Source: Luteolibacter sp. Y139 (GTDB taxonomy: Bacteria > Verrucomicrobiota > Verrucomicrobiia > Verrucomicrobiales > Akkermansiaceae). Taken from it: a stretch of DNA of 64,000 nt. This document shows positions 17,620 to 26,524 of the stretch, piece after piece. The stretch covers positions 1 to 64,000 of the forward strand of contig NZ_JBBUKT010000013.1 of the NCBI RefSeq assembly GCF_038066715.1, given 5' to 3'. The notes beneath the pieces are model-generated. The model saw only the letters and a list, made by a program, of their open reading frames with translations. It made no database searches and was not told where the DNA came from. Position 1 is the first letter of the stretch; each line of letters starts with the position of its first letter. The translations under genes and the position numbers were made by a program.

Positions 17620-18675
17620 TCAGGCCGGAGGAGCCATCACCGTATTCCCCTCGCGCAAGCGCCCGGCAATGTAAACGTGCTGGGACTGGTGAAAACGCTT
17701 CCGCAAGCGAGCCGCCAGCCGCTGCGTGCCACTTGCCCCGATCTCGCGGAAAGGAATCTCCACCGTCGTGAGCGCGGGACGATTGCCGCGACGCTCGATG
17801 CCATCGAAGCCAGTGACCGAGACGTCAGATGGCACCTTGATGCCACGCTTCTTCAGCCCGGCCACGAGATCATATCCTTGGTGGTCAGCCGCACAGATCC
17901 AGGCCGTGACTCCGGCCCGGGTGCGCTCAGTCGCAGCATCGATGCTCTCCTCCACCGGCAATTCCGTGCGAGGAAACACACCGATCACATCCTGCGGATC
18001 GACCTTCAGCTTCAACCGCGCCATCTTCTCGACGAAGGCACCATAACGCCGGAACGACCAACCGGCCTCGACCGGATAAGAGCGAGTGTAATAACCGATC
18101 CGCCGGTGACCCGCCTCGACCAGATGATCGATCAGCATCGAGATCCCCTGATAGTGATCCACGTCCACGCAATCGATCGCATTGTGCTCATACTGATCGA
18201 CTAGGGAAACCAGCGGGAAGCGCGTCGCCAGCTCATCGACCACGGCCACCGGGAAAGGATAAATGAGCAGCACGCCACTCGTCTTGCGACGGGCGAGGTT
18301 GCGGATCCGGTCGAACTCCGGGCTCTCCACGCTCTTCACATCCGGCGGGATGAAGTGCACCTCCACCAGCGCCCCGTGGAGCTGGGCATACTCTGAGACT
18401 CCTTCGAGAATCTGTGCACCGGGACTCTCATAGCCACCGCTGAAGTACTCCTTCGTCTCCGTACAAATTAGCGCGCACAGATTGATCTGCGAGGCCGGCT
18501 GCTTGTTCGTGCGCACCCGGGTCTCCATGTGCGCGTAGCCGAGCTCGGCTGCGATCTGGAAAACCTTCGCCCGCGTCACCGGACTGATGCCGGCATGGTT
18601 GGTGAAGCAGCGGGACACCGTGGCCCGGGAAATCCCGAGACGGTCGGCGATCAATTGTTGGTTTACTTCAGCCAC
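17620..18675 (-). CDS. LacI-family transcriptional regulator
   Basis: A 351-residue regulator. The N-terminal helix-turn-helix reads LIADRLGISRATVSRCF, followed by the hinge and a periplasmic-binding-protein-like ligand domain with the conserved VSVTGFDGIE segment. I chose the GTG at 18675 because it puts the recognition-helix Ser at residue 16, exactly as in LacI; longer frames reach upstream to 18771 (another GTG lies at 18702). It is divergent from the TIM-barrel glycosidase and convergent with the phosphorylase/transporter genes, so it very likely controls one or both in response to a sugar. The operator was not located with confidence. Confidence 0.9.
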   Translation of the reverse strand: MAEVNQQLIADRLGISRATVSRCFTNHAGISPVTRAKVFQIAAELGYAHMETRVRTNKQPASQINLCALICTETKEYFSGGYESPGAQILEGVSEYAQLHGALVEVHFIPPDVKSVESPEFDRIRNLARRKTSGVLLIYPFPVAVVDELATRFPLVSLVDQYEHNAIDCVDVDHYQGISMLIDHLVEAGHRRIGYYTRSYPVEAGWSFRRYGAFVEKMARLKLKVDPQDVIGVFPRTELPVEESIDAATERTRAGVTAWICAADHQGYDLVAGLKKRGIKVPSDVSVTGFDGIERRGNRPALTTVEIPFREIGASGTQRLAARLRKRFHQSQHVYIAGRLREGNTVMAPPA

Positions 18676-18764
18676 TTTCGCAACGAGCCCTTTCCGGCTC
18701 ACCAATAATGGAGTTTGTGACAGGGATGTGGCAAGAACGGCCTGCGCGGCCCAAAAATCCGACC

Positions 18765-18792
18765 TTGCCACCGCTTCGCAGATTTATGTAAT
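18765..18792 (+). promoter_or_regulatory. Promoter for the TIM-barrel glycosidase gene
   Basis: TTGCCA at 18765-18770 and TGTAAT at 18787-18792 are separated by 16 bases, a good sigma-70-like pair. The predicted start near 18799 leaves a leader of about 35 bases. The segment lies between the divergent lacI-type gene and the glycosidase and is the AT-richest part of the gap, so it is where a LacI operator would be expected. Confidence 0.4.
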
Positions 18793-18833
18793 TTTGTGCA
18801 ACACCCACCAGCGGCACCCCGTTGATTGAACCC

Positions 18834-20114
18834 ATGCGAATCCTCATTCCACTTCTTCTCCCTGCCCTGCTAGCCACCGCGACCGCCGAGCCCGGCCCGC
18901 TTTCCATGCGCAAGAACGCCGACGGAGCTTGGGAACTGGTGCGAGATGGCAAGCCCTACTTCATCCGCGGTGCCGGCGGCCAGCGCAGCCTCGACGTACT
19001 GGTGGAGTCCGGCGGCAACTCGGTCCGCACCTGGGGCGTCGACGCCCTTGCCGAAAAGGTCGATGGCAAGCAGCTCGTCCAGCGCGCGAAAGAGCTCGAT
19101 CTCACCATCGCCGCCGGCCTCTGGGTCGGCCACGAGCGTCACGGCTTCAACTACAGCGACACCACGCAGCTGGAAAAGCAACGCAAGGACATCCGCGCCG
19201 CCGTGGCCAAGTGGAAGAACGAGCCCGCCATCGGCTTCTGGGGCCTCGGCAACGAGATGGAAGGCCCCGAAGCGGATGGGAAGGACGACCGCATCTGGAA
19301 GGAGCTCGAGGTGCTCGCTAAGATCATCAAGGAAGAAGACCCCAGCCGCCTCGTCATGACGGTCATCGCCGGCGCGGCGCGCCCGAAGATCGAGGGAGTC
19401 AGGGACCACTGCCCGAGCATCGATATCCTCGGCGTGAATGCCTACGCCTCCGCCGCCGGCGCGGGGAAGGCGGTCAAGGAAGCAGGATGGAAGAAGCCAT
19501 TCATTCTAACCGAATTCGGCCCATCGGGCCATTGGGAGGTCGCGAAGACTTCATGGGGCGCCCCCATCGAGCCCAGCAGCCGCGACAAGGCCGCGAAGTA
19601 CTACTCCACCCAGCAGCTGGCCTCTGAAGACTCCGCCGGACTCTTCGTCGGCTCCTACGCCTTCCTCTGGGGACAGAAGCAGGAATGCACTGCCACCTGG
19701 TACGGCATGTTCCTCCAGAGCGGCGAAAAGCTCCCCTCAGTGGACGCCATGTCCCGCGCTTGGACCGGCAAGTGGCCCGCCAACCGCTGCCCGCGCGTGG
19801 AGACCTTCACCTCGCCTGCGAAAGGAAACACCATCAGCCCGGGTGAAAGCGTGGCAATCACCCTTGATGTGGTCGATCCTGACAAGGACAAGGTCGAGCT
19901 CACGTGGACGCTGGCCAGCGAATCCACCGATCGCAAGAGCGGCGGTGACGCGGAGCGCGCACCCGAGGAAAAGAAGCTCTCGATGGACTCCACCGGCCCC
20001 AACCAATGGACCTTCAAGGCTCCCGACAAGCCCGGCGCTTATCGCGTCTTCCTGATCGCCCGCGATGGCCGCGGCGCGGCAAGCGCCGAGAACATCCCCT
20101 TCCAGGTCCGCTGA
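18834..20114 (+). CDS. Secreted TIM-barrel glycoside hydrolase/transglycosylase-like protein
   Basis: A 426-residue exported protein with signal peptide MRILIPLLLPALLATATA. The body looks like a retaining clan GH-A enzyme: the N-terminal strand GKPYFIRGAGG, the acid/base Glu141 in FWGLGNEMEG and the nucleophile Glu227 in PFILTEFGPSGHW. This pattern is shared by GH2, GH5, GH17 and GH72 barrels. About 110 C-terminal residues (from about 320) form an Ig-like/PKD-like domain (ISPGESVAITLDVVDPDKD...). I infer periplasmic or surface trimming of a glucan that feeds the neighbouring transporter and phosphorylase. The start at the ATG at 18834 begins the signal peptide. Confidence 0.75.
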   Translation: MRILIPLLLPALLATATAEPGPLSMRKNADGAWELVRDGKPYFIRGAGGQRSLDVLVESGGNSVRTWGVDALAEKVDGKQLVQRAKELDLTIAAGLWVGHERHGFNYSDTTQLEKQRKDIRAAVAKWKNEPAIGFWGLGNEMEGPEADGKDDRIWKELEVLAKIIKEEDPSRLVMTVIAGAARPKIEGVRDHCPSIDILGVNAYASAAGAGKAVKEAGWKKPFILTEFGPSGHWEVAKTSWGAPIEPSSRDKAAKYYSTQQLASEDSAGLFVGSYAFLWGQKQECTATWYGMFLQSGEKLPSVDAMSRAWTGKWPANRCPRVETFTSPAKGNTISPGESVAITLDVVDPDKDKVELTWTLASESTDRKSGGDAERAPEEKKLSMDSTGPNQWTFKAPDKPGAYRVFLIARDGRGAASAENIPFQVR

Positions 20115-20121
20115 CCGCGTA

Positions 20122-20133
20122 GCACCATGGTGC
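20122..20133. promoter_or_regulatory. 12-bp perfect palindrome upstream of transporter
   Basis: GCACCATGGTGC is a perfect 12-bp palindrome in the 66-base gap between the glycosidase and the first transporter. It could be an operator for the transporter or part of a weak terminator. No T-run follows. Confidence 0.25.
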
Positions 20134-20180
20134 AATAGCCACACCCCCGTGCGTCCGGCATTCCTGCCACGCGCGCGGGA

Positions 20181-21851
20181 ATGAATTGGCTCTTCGAACT
20201 CCACAAGACACAGCCGGTTGCCCATGCCATCGGCGCGCTCGCATTCGTCTGCGTGCTCGGGATGGCGCTTGGCAGCCTCAAGTTCCGTGGCATCGGACTC
20301 GGCACCGCCGGCGTGCTGTTCGCCGGCATCATTGTCGGCCACTTTGGCAATCCCGTCGATCACGCGACGCTGGATTTCGTGAAGGAGTTCGGGCTGGTGC
20401 TCTTCGTCTTCACCATCGGTCTCCAGCTTGGCCCCGGCTTCTTCGCCGCGCTGCGGGAAAAGGGCGTGAAGATGAACGCACTTGCCGCAGCCATCGTCGT
20501 AATCGGAGCCATCACCGCGCCGCTCTCCGGAAAGCTCATGGGCTTCGACATGGCCGCCGTGCTCGGCATCTATTCAGGCGGCACCACCAATACCCCCGCA
20601 CTCGGAGCCGGCAGCCAAGCCATCAGCTCGATGGAAAACGTCACCGCCGACCAACGCGCCATGCCCGCCTTGGCCTACGCCGTGACCTACCCGATGGCCA
20701 TCGTCGGCATCATTCTCACACTGCTCATCGTGAAGAAGATCTTCGCCATCGATGCTCCGAAAGAAGCGGCCGAATTCGCGGCAAGAAATCGCCGGCAAGT
20801 AGATGCATTGGAACGCCGCACACTGGCGGTGACCAATCCCAATCTCAATGGCATACGCCTCGCCGACGTGCCGGGCCGCATCGAGGCAGAGGTCACCATT
20901 TCACGCATCCGCCACCAGGGAGAAACGGTCGTGGCGCACGAGGACACCATCCTTCATCGCGGCGATCTCCTCGTAGTCGTGGGCACGCCGAAATCACTGG
21001 ATCAATTCGAGCGAGTGATCGGACAGCGCAGCAGTGAAGACATCACGGTGGATGAATCGAACATCACCTTCCGCCGCGTCGCGGTGACCGACCGCGGTGT
21101 GTTGGGAAAAACCGTGAGCCAACTCGGACTCGACCAACGCTTCGATGTCGCCGTCACCCGCGTCACCCGCGCCGATCTGGAAATGTCCGCCGTGCCCGGA
21201 CTACGCCTCCAGTTCGGTGATCAGGTGCAGATCGTCGGCCATCCCGAGGACCTCGATCGTGCGGCAAAGCTGTTAGGAAATTCCCTCAAGGAACTCAACG
21301 AGACCCACTTCATTCCGCTCTTCATCGGCATCGTGCTCGGAATCGCACTCGGCACCCTGCCTATCGCCGTCCCGGGACTACCCCAACCCGTCAAACTCGG
21401 CCTCGCCGGTGGGCCGCTGATCGTCGCGCTCATTCTCGGCCGGGTCGGCCGTATCCGCCGCCAGGTGTGGCACATGCCAGTGAATACAAACCTCGCGTTC
21501 CGCGAATTCGGCATCGCCCTCTTCTTCGCCGCGGTGGGCCTGAATGCAGGTGCCAAGTTCTTCGCCACCGTCTTCAGCGAGACGGGAGTCCAGTGGCTGG
21601 CCGCTGGCATCATGGTCACCATGCTGCCCCTCCTCTTGGTCGGCATCTTTGCAAGAGTCGTCTTGAAGATGAACTTCATGGACCTCAGCGGCCTCCTCTC
21701 CGGCAGCATGACCGATCCACCCGCACTCGCCTTCGCGTCGAACATCGCCGGCTCCGACGCCCCCACCGTCGGCTACGCCACCGTCTATCCCCTCACCACG
21801 CTGATGCGGATCCTCTCAGCCCAGGTGCTCGCGATCGTCTTGTTTGGTTAG
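20181..21851 (+). CDS. AspT/YidE-family putative transporter with two TrkA-C domains
   Basis: A 556-residue membrane protein of the aspartate:alanine exchanger superfamily (AspT/YidE/YbjL duplication type). Two blocks of five or so helices each carry the repeated signature: LVLFVFTIGLQLGPGFFAALR in the first and EFGIALFFAAVGLNAGAKFF in the second. Between them, residues about 205-375 hold two RCK_C/TrkA-C ligand-binding domains (for example LVVVGTPKSLDQFERVIG and QVQIVGHPEDLDRAAKLLG). TrkA-C domains usually sense small ligands or nucleotides and gate transport. The substrate is unknown (dicarboxylate or amino acid by family). It sits in tandem with a second TrkA-C transporter 63 bases downstream. 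Confidence 0.85.
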   Translation: MNWLFELHKTQPVAHAIGALAFVCVLGMALGSLKFRGIGLGTAGVLFAGIIVGHFGNPVDHATLDFVKEFGLVLFVFTIGLQLGPGFFAALREKGVKMNALAAAIVVIGAITAPLSGKLMGFDMAAVLGIYSGGTTNTPALGAGSQAISSMENVTADQRAMPALAYAVTYPMAIVGIILTLLIVKKIFAIDAPKEAAEFAARNRRQVDALERRTLAVTNPNLNGIRLADVPGRIEAEVTISRIRHQGETVVAHEDTILHRGDLLVVVGTPKSLDQFERVIGQRSSEDITVDESNITFRRVAVTDRGVLGKTVSQLGLDQRFDVAVTRVTRADLEMSAVPGLRLQFGDQVQIVGHPEDLDRAAKLLGNSLKELNETHFIPLFIGIVLGIALGTLPIAVPGLPQPVKLGLAGGPLIVALILGRVGRIRRQVWHMPVNTNLAFREFGIALFFAAVGLNAGAKFFATVFSETGVQWLAAGIMVTMLPLLLVGIFARVVLKMNFMDLSGLLSGSMTDPPALAFASNIAGSDAPTVGYATVYPLTTLMRILSAQVLAIVLFG

Positions 21852-21914
21852 ACGATTGCAATCTCGACACTCTCGGTCATTCGGAGCGAGGCTTGAGCAA
21901 TCATCTGTCAGCCG

Positions 21915-23750
21915 ATGAATCCCCAACTCGCACTCGTCCTTTGCCTGCTTGGCGGATGCGTCGTCATGTTTGTGACGAACCGGCCGCGCATGGACGTGGT
22001 GGCTCTGCTTGCCATGGTCGTGCTGCCGCTCGCCGGCATCATCACCGTGCCGGAAGCACTCGCAGGCTTCTCGTATCCAAATGTGATCTTGATCGCGGCG
22101 CTCTTCATCGTCGGCGAAGGTCTCGTGCGAACTGGCGTCGCGAACCAAATCGGTGATTTCCTGCTAAAGCACTCCGCCGGCAGCGAACCGCGCTTGCTCA
22201 TCTTGCTCATGCTCGCCGTCGCTGGCTTGGGTTCCGTCATGAGCTCCACCGGCGTGGTGGCCATCTTTATTCCCGTCGTTCTGTTAGTGGCGAACCGCCG
22301 GAAACTCTCACCCAGCCGGTTGATGATGCCGCTCGCCTACGCCGGCCTGATCAGCGGCATGCTGACATTGGTCGGCACCGCTCCCAACCTCGTCGTCGAC
22401 AGCGCCCTGCGCCACGCCGGACACGCGGGTCTCGGCTTTTTCAGCTTCACCCCTTTCGGCGCGATCATTCTCGCCGCAGGAATCGGCTACCTGTTGATCG
22501 CCCGCCGCTGGCTGAATCGACGCGACGACGATGGCGGCACGGAGCATCGACGGCGGCAGATGATGGACTTCGTGAAGGACTACCGCTTGGAGAGCCGGGA
22601 ATACCGGCTTCGCATCGGGGTCGGCTCTCCCTTGGCCGGACAGACCTTGGAAAGCGTTGGCACTCGTCGTCGCGATGCCGCCAATGTGGTGGCGATTGAG
22701 CGACCGAAAGCCGGTCAACACAGCGAACTGTTAGAGCCACGTCCCGACCTGCTGCTGCAAGTGGGCGATGTGCTCATGATCGATGTCGCAGAGCCTCCCG
22801 ATGAGGAGCGCTTGCAGATGCTCGCAGGATTGAAGCTCGAGCCGCTGCCACTCCGCGGCAGATATTTCACCGACCGCTCCCGGGACATTGGCATGGCAGA
22901 GGTATTGCTGCCACCAGACTCCGGCCTCGTCGGCCGCACGATCATTGAGGTGACATTCCGGACGCGCTTCCGGCTGAATGTGATCGGCCTCCGCCGCGGA
23001 CGCGAGGCCGCCGAAGGATCCATCGCTGAAGAGAAGCTCCGCGCAGGCGACACCCTGCTGGTGATCGGCCGCTGGAAGCATATCCGGAACTTGAAGAAGC
23101 ATCCGCACGACTTCGTGCTGCTCACCCTGCCAGCTGAAATCGACGAGGCCGCGCCCGCCGCAAGCAGGGCACCCTTCGCACTCGCCAGCCTCGCCATCAT
23201 GGTCGTCCTGATGGTCACCGGCTGGGTGCCGAACGTGATCGCCGCCCTCCTCGCCTGCCTCCTGTTAGGAGCCACCCGCTGCCTCACGCTGGATGCCGCC
23301 TATCGGGCCATCCAATGGCCCAGCCTGATCCTCATCGTCGGCATGATGCCCTTCTCCGCCGCGCTCCAGAAGACCGGCGGCGTCGATCTCGCAGTGCACG
23401 GACTGCTGCAAGTTTTCGGAAATTCCGAGCCGCGCCTGTTGCTCGCAGCCCTGTTCGCGCTCACCTCGCTGATCGGCCTTTTCGTCTCCAATACCGCGAC
23501 CGCAGTGCTCATGGCCCCCATCGCACTAAGCGCCGCCCGTGCCCTGGGCGCCTCCCCTCACCCCTTCGCCATGACCGTCGCCTTCGCCTCTTCCGCCGCC
23601 TTCATGACGCCGGTATCCTCACCCGTGAACACACTGGTCATGGCCCCCGGCAAGTATCGCTTCGGCGACTTCGTGAAAATCGGCGTCCCTTTCACAATCC
23701 TGGTGATGATCCTGACCGTGCTGTTGGTTCCTTGGCTCCTTCCGCTTTAG
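21915..23750 (+). CDS. SLC13/DASS-type transporter with TrkA-C domains
   Basis: A 611-residue permease of the ion-transporter superfamily (SLC13/CitMHS-like). Hydrophobic repeats flank a soluble middle: the first half has VMSSTGVVAIFIPVVL and GTAPNLVV, the second GLFVSNTATAVLMAPIA and AFMTPVSSPVNTLVM, the duplicated SNT/SSP substrate-site hairpins. Residues about 215-400 contain two TrkA-C domains (LLLQVGDVLMIDVAEPPDEE and AGDTLLVIGRWKHI). It probably imports an anion such as a dicarboxylate, sulfate or phosphate with Na+. The tandem arrangement with another TrkA-C transporter suggests shared regulation by a cytoplasmic ligand. Confidence 0.85.
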   Translation: MNPQLALVLCLLGGCVVMFVTNRPRMDVVALLAMVVLPLAGIITVPEALAGFSYPNVILIAALFIVGEGLVRTGVANQIGDFLLKHSAGSEPRLLILLMLAVAGLGSVMSSTGVVAIFIPVVLLVANRRKLSPSRLMMPLAYAGLISGMLTLVGTAPNLVVDSALRHAGHAGLGFFSFTPFGAIILAAGIGYLLIARRWLNRRDDDGGTEHRRRQMMDFVKDYRLESREYRLRIGVGSPLAGQTLESVGTRRRDAANVVAIERPKAGQHSELLEPRPDLLLQVGDVLMIDVAEPPDEERLQMLAGLKLEPLPLRGRYFTDRSRDIGMAEVLLPPDSGLVGRTIIEVTFRTRFRLNVIGLRRGREAAEGSIAEEKLRAGDTLLVIGRWKHIRNLKKHPHDFVLLTLPAEIDEAAPAASRAPFALASLAIMVVLMVTGWVPNVIAALLACLLLGATRCLTLDAAYRAIQWPSLILIVGMMPFSAALQKTGGVDLAVHGLLQVFGNSEPRLLLAALFALTSLIGLFVSNTATAVLMAPIALSAARALGASPHPFAMTVAFASSAAFMTPVSSPVNTLVMAPGKYRFGDFVKIGVPFTILVMILTVLLVPWLLPL

Positions 23751-23811
23751 AATCGATCAAGCTTCGGAAAGCCATGGGCCACTCACCGTGGAATGAGACG
23801 ATGAAACCCGG

Positions 23812-24084
23812 TCAGTGGCCCAAGCGGCATGCGATATCCCAACCCACAAGAGCTGGAAGGATGATGGAGGCCGCGAGAACGCGTTCGATGTTCCCGCGGC
23901 GGAACAGCTCGACGCAAGCTGAGGGAAACCATGAGACCGCGACCGTTCCCCAGGCTAAGTCCAAATGACTCCAGTCATTGTGGACCGCGATGGTGAGCAG
24001 AAAGCTCACGGACATTGCTCCGAACGCCACCCCGTGAAGGTAGATCCGCGGGATTCGGAGTTGCGGCACCAGGTCAGACTCCAT
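23812..24084 (-). CDS. Small integral membrane protein, unknown function
   Basis: A 90-residue protein with three hydrophobic segments (LHGVAFGAMSVSFLLTIAV, LAWGTVAVSWFPSACVEL, VLAASIILPALVGWDIACRL). I start at the ATG at 24084 because TGAGG precedes it by a suitable distance; a GTG at 24138 would add 18 residues. It lies downstream of the pnp terminator on the same strand and converges with the transporter gene. Its codons are less GC-biased than its neighbours. No family recognised. Confidence 0.5.
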   Translation of the reverse strand: MESDLVPQLRIPRIYLHGVAFGAMSVSFLLTIAVHNDWSHLDLAWGTVAVSWFPSACVELFRRGNIERVLAASIILPALVGWDIACRLGH

Positions 24085-24138
24085 CACTACCTCAGGATAG
24101 GGGACGTCAGAGGCCGGGGCAAGATGGATCCCGGCCAC

Positions 24139-24172
24139 AAAAAAGCCCGGCCTCCCTCGCGGAAGACCGGGC
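24139..24172 (-). terminator. Rho-independent terminator of pnp
   Basis: On the minus strand a 12-bp stem (GCCCGGTCTTCC paired with GGGAGGCCGGGC, with G-U pairs) closes a GCGA tetraloop and is followed by six T residues. It begins about 20 bases after the pnp stop. This is a textbook intrinsic terminator. Confidence 0.85.
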
Positions 24173-24192
24173 CTTTGTTAGAGCAATCGAGC

Positions 24193-26337
24193 TTACGCGT
24201 TGGCGGGAGCTTCGGCTTCGGCAGACTTGGCCTTCTCGTCGCGAAGGGCGGCCTTGCGGCTCATCTTCACGCGGCCCTTTTCGTCCACGCCGAGGCACTT
24301 GGCCGTGATCACGTCACCCTTCTTGACGACGTCTTCGACGTGCTCGGTGCGGCCTTCGGCCAACTCCGACACGTGGATCAGGCCGTCCTTGCCGGGAAGC
24401 ACTTCCATGAAGGCACCGAAGTTGGTGATGCTGACCACCTTGCCGGTGTAGATCTTGCCCACTTCGATTTCCTGGAACATGCGCTCGATGAGCGACTTCG
24501 CGCGCAGCAATCCTTCTTCCTTGGAAGCGTAGATGTGCACGGTGCCGTCGTCCTCGATGTTGATCTCGGCGCCGGACTCGGCCTGGATGCCCTTGATGTT
24601 CTTGCCGCCAGGCCCGATGAGCTCACCGATGCGGTCAGCCGGGATCTTGACGGAGACGATGCGCGGGGCATGCGGGCTCAGAGCCTGCGGACCGGAGACC
24701 GCTTCGGTCATCTTGGCGATGATCGTGGAGCGGGCAGCCTTGGCCATGTGAATGGCTTCCTCGAGGATCGAGAGCGGCAGGCCCGGAAGCTTCAGGTCGA
24801 GCTGGTAGCCAGTGACACCGTCATCGGTGCCGCAGAGCTTGAAGTCCATGTCGCCGTAGAAGTCTTCGGAACCGATGATGTCCAGCAGGGCCTTGTGAGC
24901 CTTCATCGTGCCATCTTCGTTCCACTCGGTCACGAGACCGACGGAGATACCGCCGACCGGAGCCTTGAGCGGGACACCCGCACAGAGCAGCGACATGGTG
25001 CCGGCACAAACGGTGGCCATCGAGGTGGAGCCGTTCGACTCCATGACTTCCGACGACACGCGCATGGCGTATGGGAAATCCTCGACGTCCGGGATCACCG
25101 GAGCGATCGAGCGCTCGGCAAGGGCACCGTGACCGATTTCGCGGCGGTTCAGGCCACCCATGCGGCCGGTCTCACCCACCGAGAACGGAGGGAAGTTGTA
25201 GTGAAGGATGAAGCGCTTGCTGTCCTCACCACCGGCGTAGTTGTCGAAGAACTGCTTCTCGTCGGCCGGAGCCAGCGTGCAAATTCCCAGAGCCTGCGTT
25301 TCGCCACGGGCGAAGATCGCGGAACCGTGAACGCGCGGCAGGCTGTTAGCCTCGGCGAAGAGCGGGCGAAGATCACCCACCTGGCGGCCATCGGCGCGAA
25401 GACCCTTCTCCATGATGGAGATGCGGAATGCCTTCTTCTGGATGTATTCGAAGACCTGCTCGACATCGAAGTCGTTCGACTCCGGATAGCGGGCCTTGAT
25501 GGCAGCTTCCACTTCGTCGCGGAGAGCGCCGACCTTCTTGCCACGCTCGACCTTGGACGGTGCGTAGATGGCGTCTTCGATGCGAGATCCAGCGATCTCG
25601 TAGCCGATTTCAAGGAGTTCTTCCTTGGCGACGGTGAGAGCGTAGTCGCGCTTCGGCTTGCCAGCGAGGCGGACCAGTTCTTCCTGGGCTTCCACCAGCT
25701 TCTGAACGGCTTGCTGGGCGAAGTGCAGCGCCTTGATGAAGTCTTCTTCGGGAAGCTCATTGGCGGCACCTTCGATCATGATGACGTCGGTCTTGTTGCC
25801 GACATACACGAGATCGAGATCGCTTTCGGCGCGGTCATCGAAAACGGGGTTGATGATGAACTCACCGTTCACCCGGCCCACGCGCACGGCACCGATAGGG
25901 CCAGCGAAGGGGATGTCAGAGATGGCGAGCGCTGCGGAAGCGCCGTTCATCGAGAGGATGTCGGAGTCGTTGATCTGGTCAGCGGCGAGAAGCAGTGCGA
26001 CGATCTGGGTGTCGTAAAGGTAGCCCTTCGGGAAGAGCGGGCGCAGCGGACGGTCGGTCATGCGCGAGGTGAGGATTTCCTTCTCGGTCGGACGACCTTC
26101 GCGCTTGAAGTAGCCGCCCGGGAACTGGCCGGCGGCAGAAGCCTTTTCCTTGTATTCGACGGAAAGCGGGAACCAGGTCTGGCCGGCTTTCACTTTGGTT
26201 TGCGACACGGCGGTCACGAGGACCACGGTTTCGCCGCAAGTCACGACGACGGCGCCGTCGGCGAGCTTGGCGATTTTCCCCGTTTCAAAGGTGATGGGGT
26301 TCGAGCCGACCTGGCTCGTTACGGTATGGATATTCAT
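24193..26337 (-). CDS. pnp: Polyribonucleotide nucleotidyltransferase
   Basis: Polynucleotide phosphorylase, 714 residues, the normal length. It degrades RNA 3' to 5' with phosphate and can add tails; it usually forms a trimer and joins RNase E in degradosomes. Domain order is complete: first RNase PH domain (residues 1-220, e.g. GQFPGGYFKREGRPTEKE), helical linker, second RNase PH domain with the catalytic Asp pair in IIGSEDFYGDMDFKL, KH domain (IGELIGPGGKNIK, near 560) and S1 domain (GKVVSITNFGAFMEVLPGKD). It lies 187 bases downstream of rpsO, the conserved rpsO-pnp order, with a hairpin between them. Confidence 0.98.
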   Translation of the reverse strand: MNIHTVTSQVGSNPITFETGKIAKLADGAVVVTCGETVVLVTAVSQTKVKAGQTWFPLSVEYKEKASAAGQFPGGYFKREGRPTEKEILTSRMTDRPLRPLFPKGYLYDTQIVALLLAADQINDSDILSMNGASAALAISDIPFAGPIGAVRVGRVNGEFIINPVFDDRAESDLDLVYVGNKTDVIMIEGAANELPEEDFIKALHFAQQAVQKLVEAQEELVRLAGKPKRDYALTVAKEELLEIGYEIAGSRIEDAIYAPSKVERGKKVGALRDEVEAAIKARYPESNDFDVEQVFEYIQKKAFRISIMEKGLRADGRQVGDLRPLFAEANSLPRVHGSAIFARGETQALGICTLAPADEKQFFDNYAGGEDSKRFILHYNFPPFSVGETGRMGGLNRREIGHGALAERSIAPVIPDVEDFPYAMRVSSEVMESNGSTSMATVCAGTMSLLCAGVPLKAPVGGISVGLVTEWNEDGTMKAHKALLDIIGSEDFYGDMDFKLCGTDDGVTGYQLDLKLPGLPLSILEEAIHMAKAARSTIIAKMTEAVSGPQALSPHAPRIVSVKIPADRIGELIGPGGKNIKGIQAESGAEINIEDDGTVHIYASKEEGLLRAKSLIERMFQEIEVGKIYTGKVVSITNFGAFMEVLPGKDGLIHVSELAEGRTEHVEDVVKKGDVITAKCLGVDEKGRVKMSRKAALRDEKAKSAEAEAPANA

Positions 26338-26482
26338 CTTGTCTGTCTTTCGTGTGTTGCCCCGGCGACATGCCGCGGCGGTGTTTGGTTTCGGACAGAC
26401 CCCAGAGTAAAAAGGGTTCGAAGGGACTGTCCGGCGGCGGGTGGGAAAACGTTTCCCTGATAATACCCGCCGTATTCATGCG

Positions 26483-26512
26483 CGACGGCCACGGGATGAA
26501 CCGTGGCCGTCG
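26483..26512 (-). ncRNA. Intercistronic hairpin between rpsO and pnp (possible processing site)
   Basis: A perfect 12-bp inverted repeat (CGACGGCCACGG and its complement, six-base loop) begins 12 bases after the rpsO stop in the rpsO-pnp spacer. No T-run follows, so read-through to pnp is expected. In Escherichia coli the same spacer holds a terminator and an RNase III hairpin used for pnp autoregulation; a similar role here is inference from position. Confidence 0.45.
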
Positions 26513-26524
26513 GGAGAAAGGGTC

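Noticed and set aside
23965-26460. An 831-codon plus-strand open frame covering pnp
   Set aside because: It lies antisense to pnp, whose RNase PH, KH and S1 motifs are unmistakable; long antisense frames are common in GC-rich coding DNA and this one has no recognisable domain.
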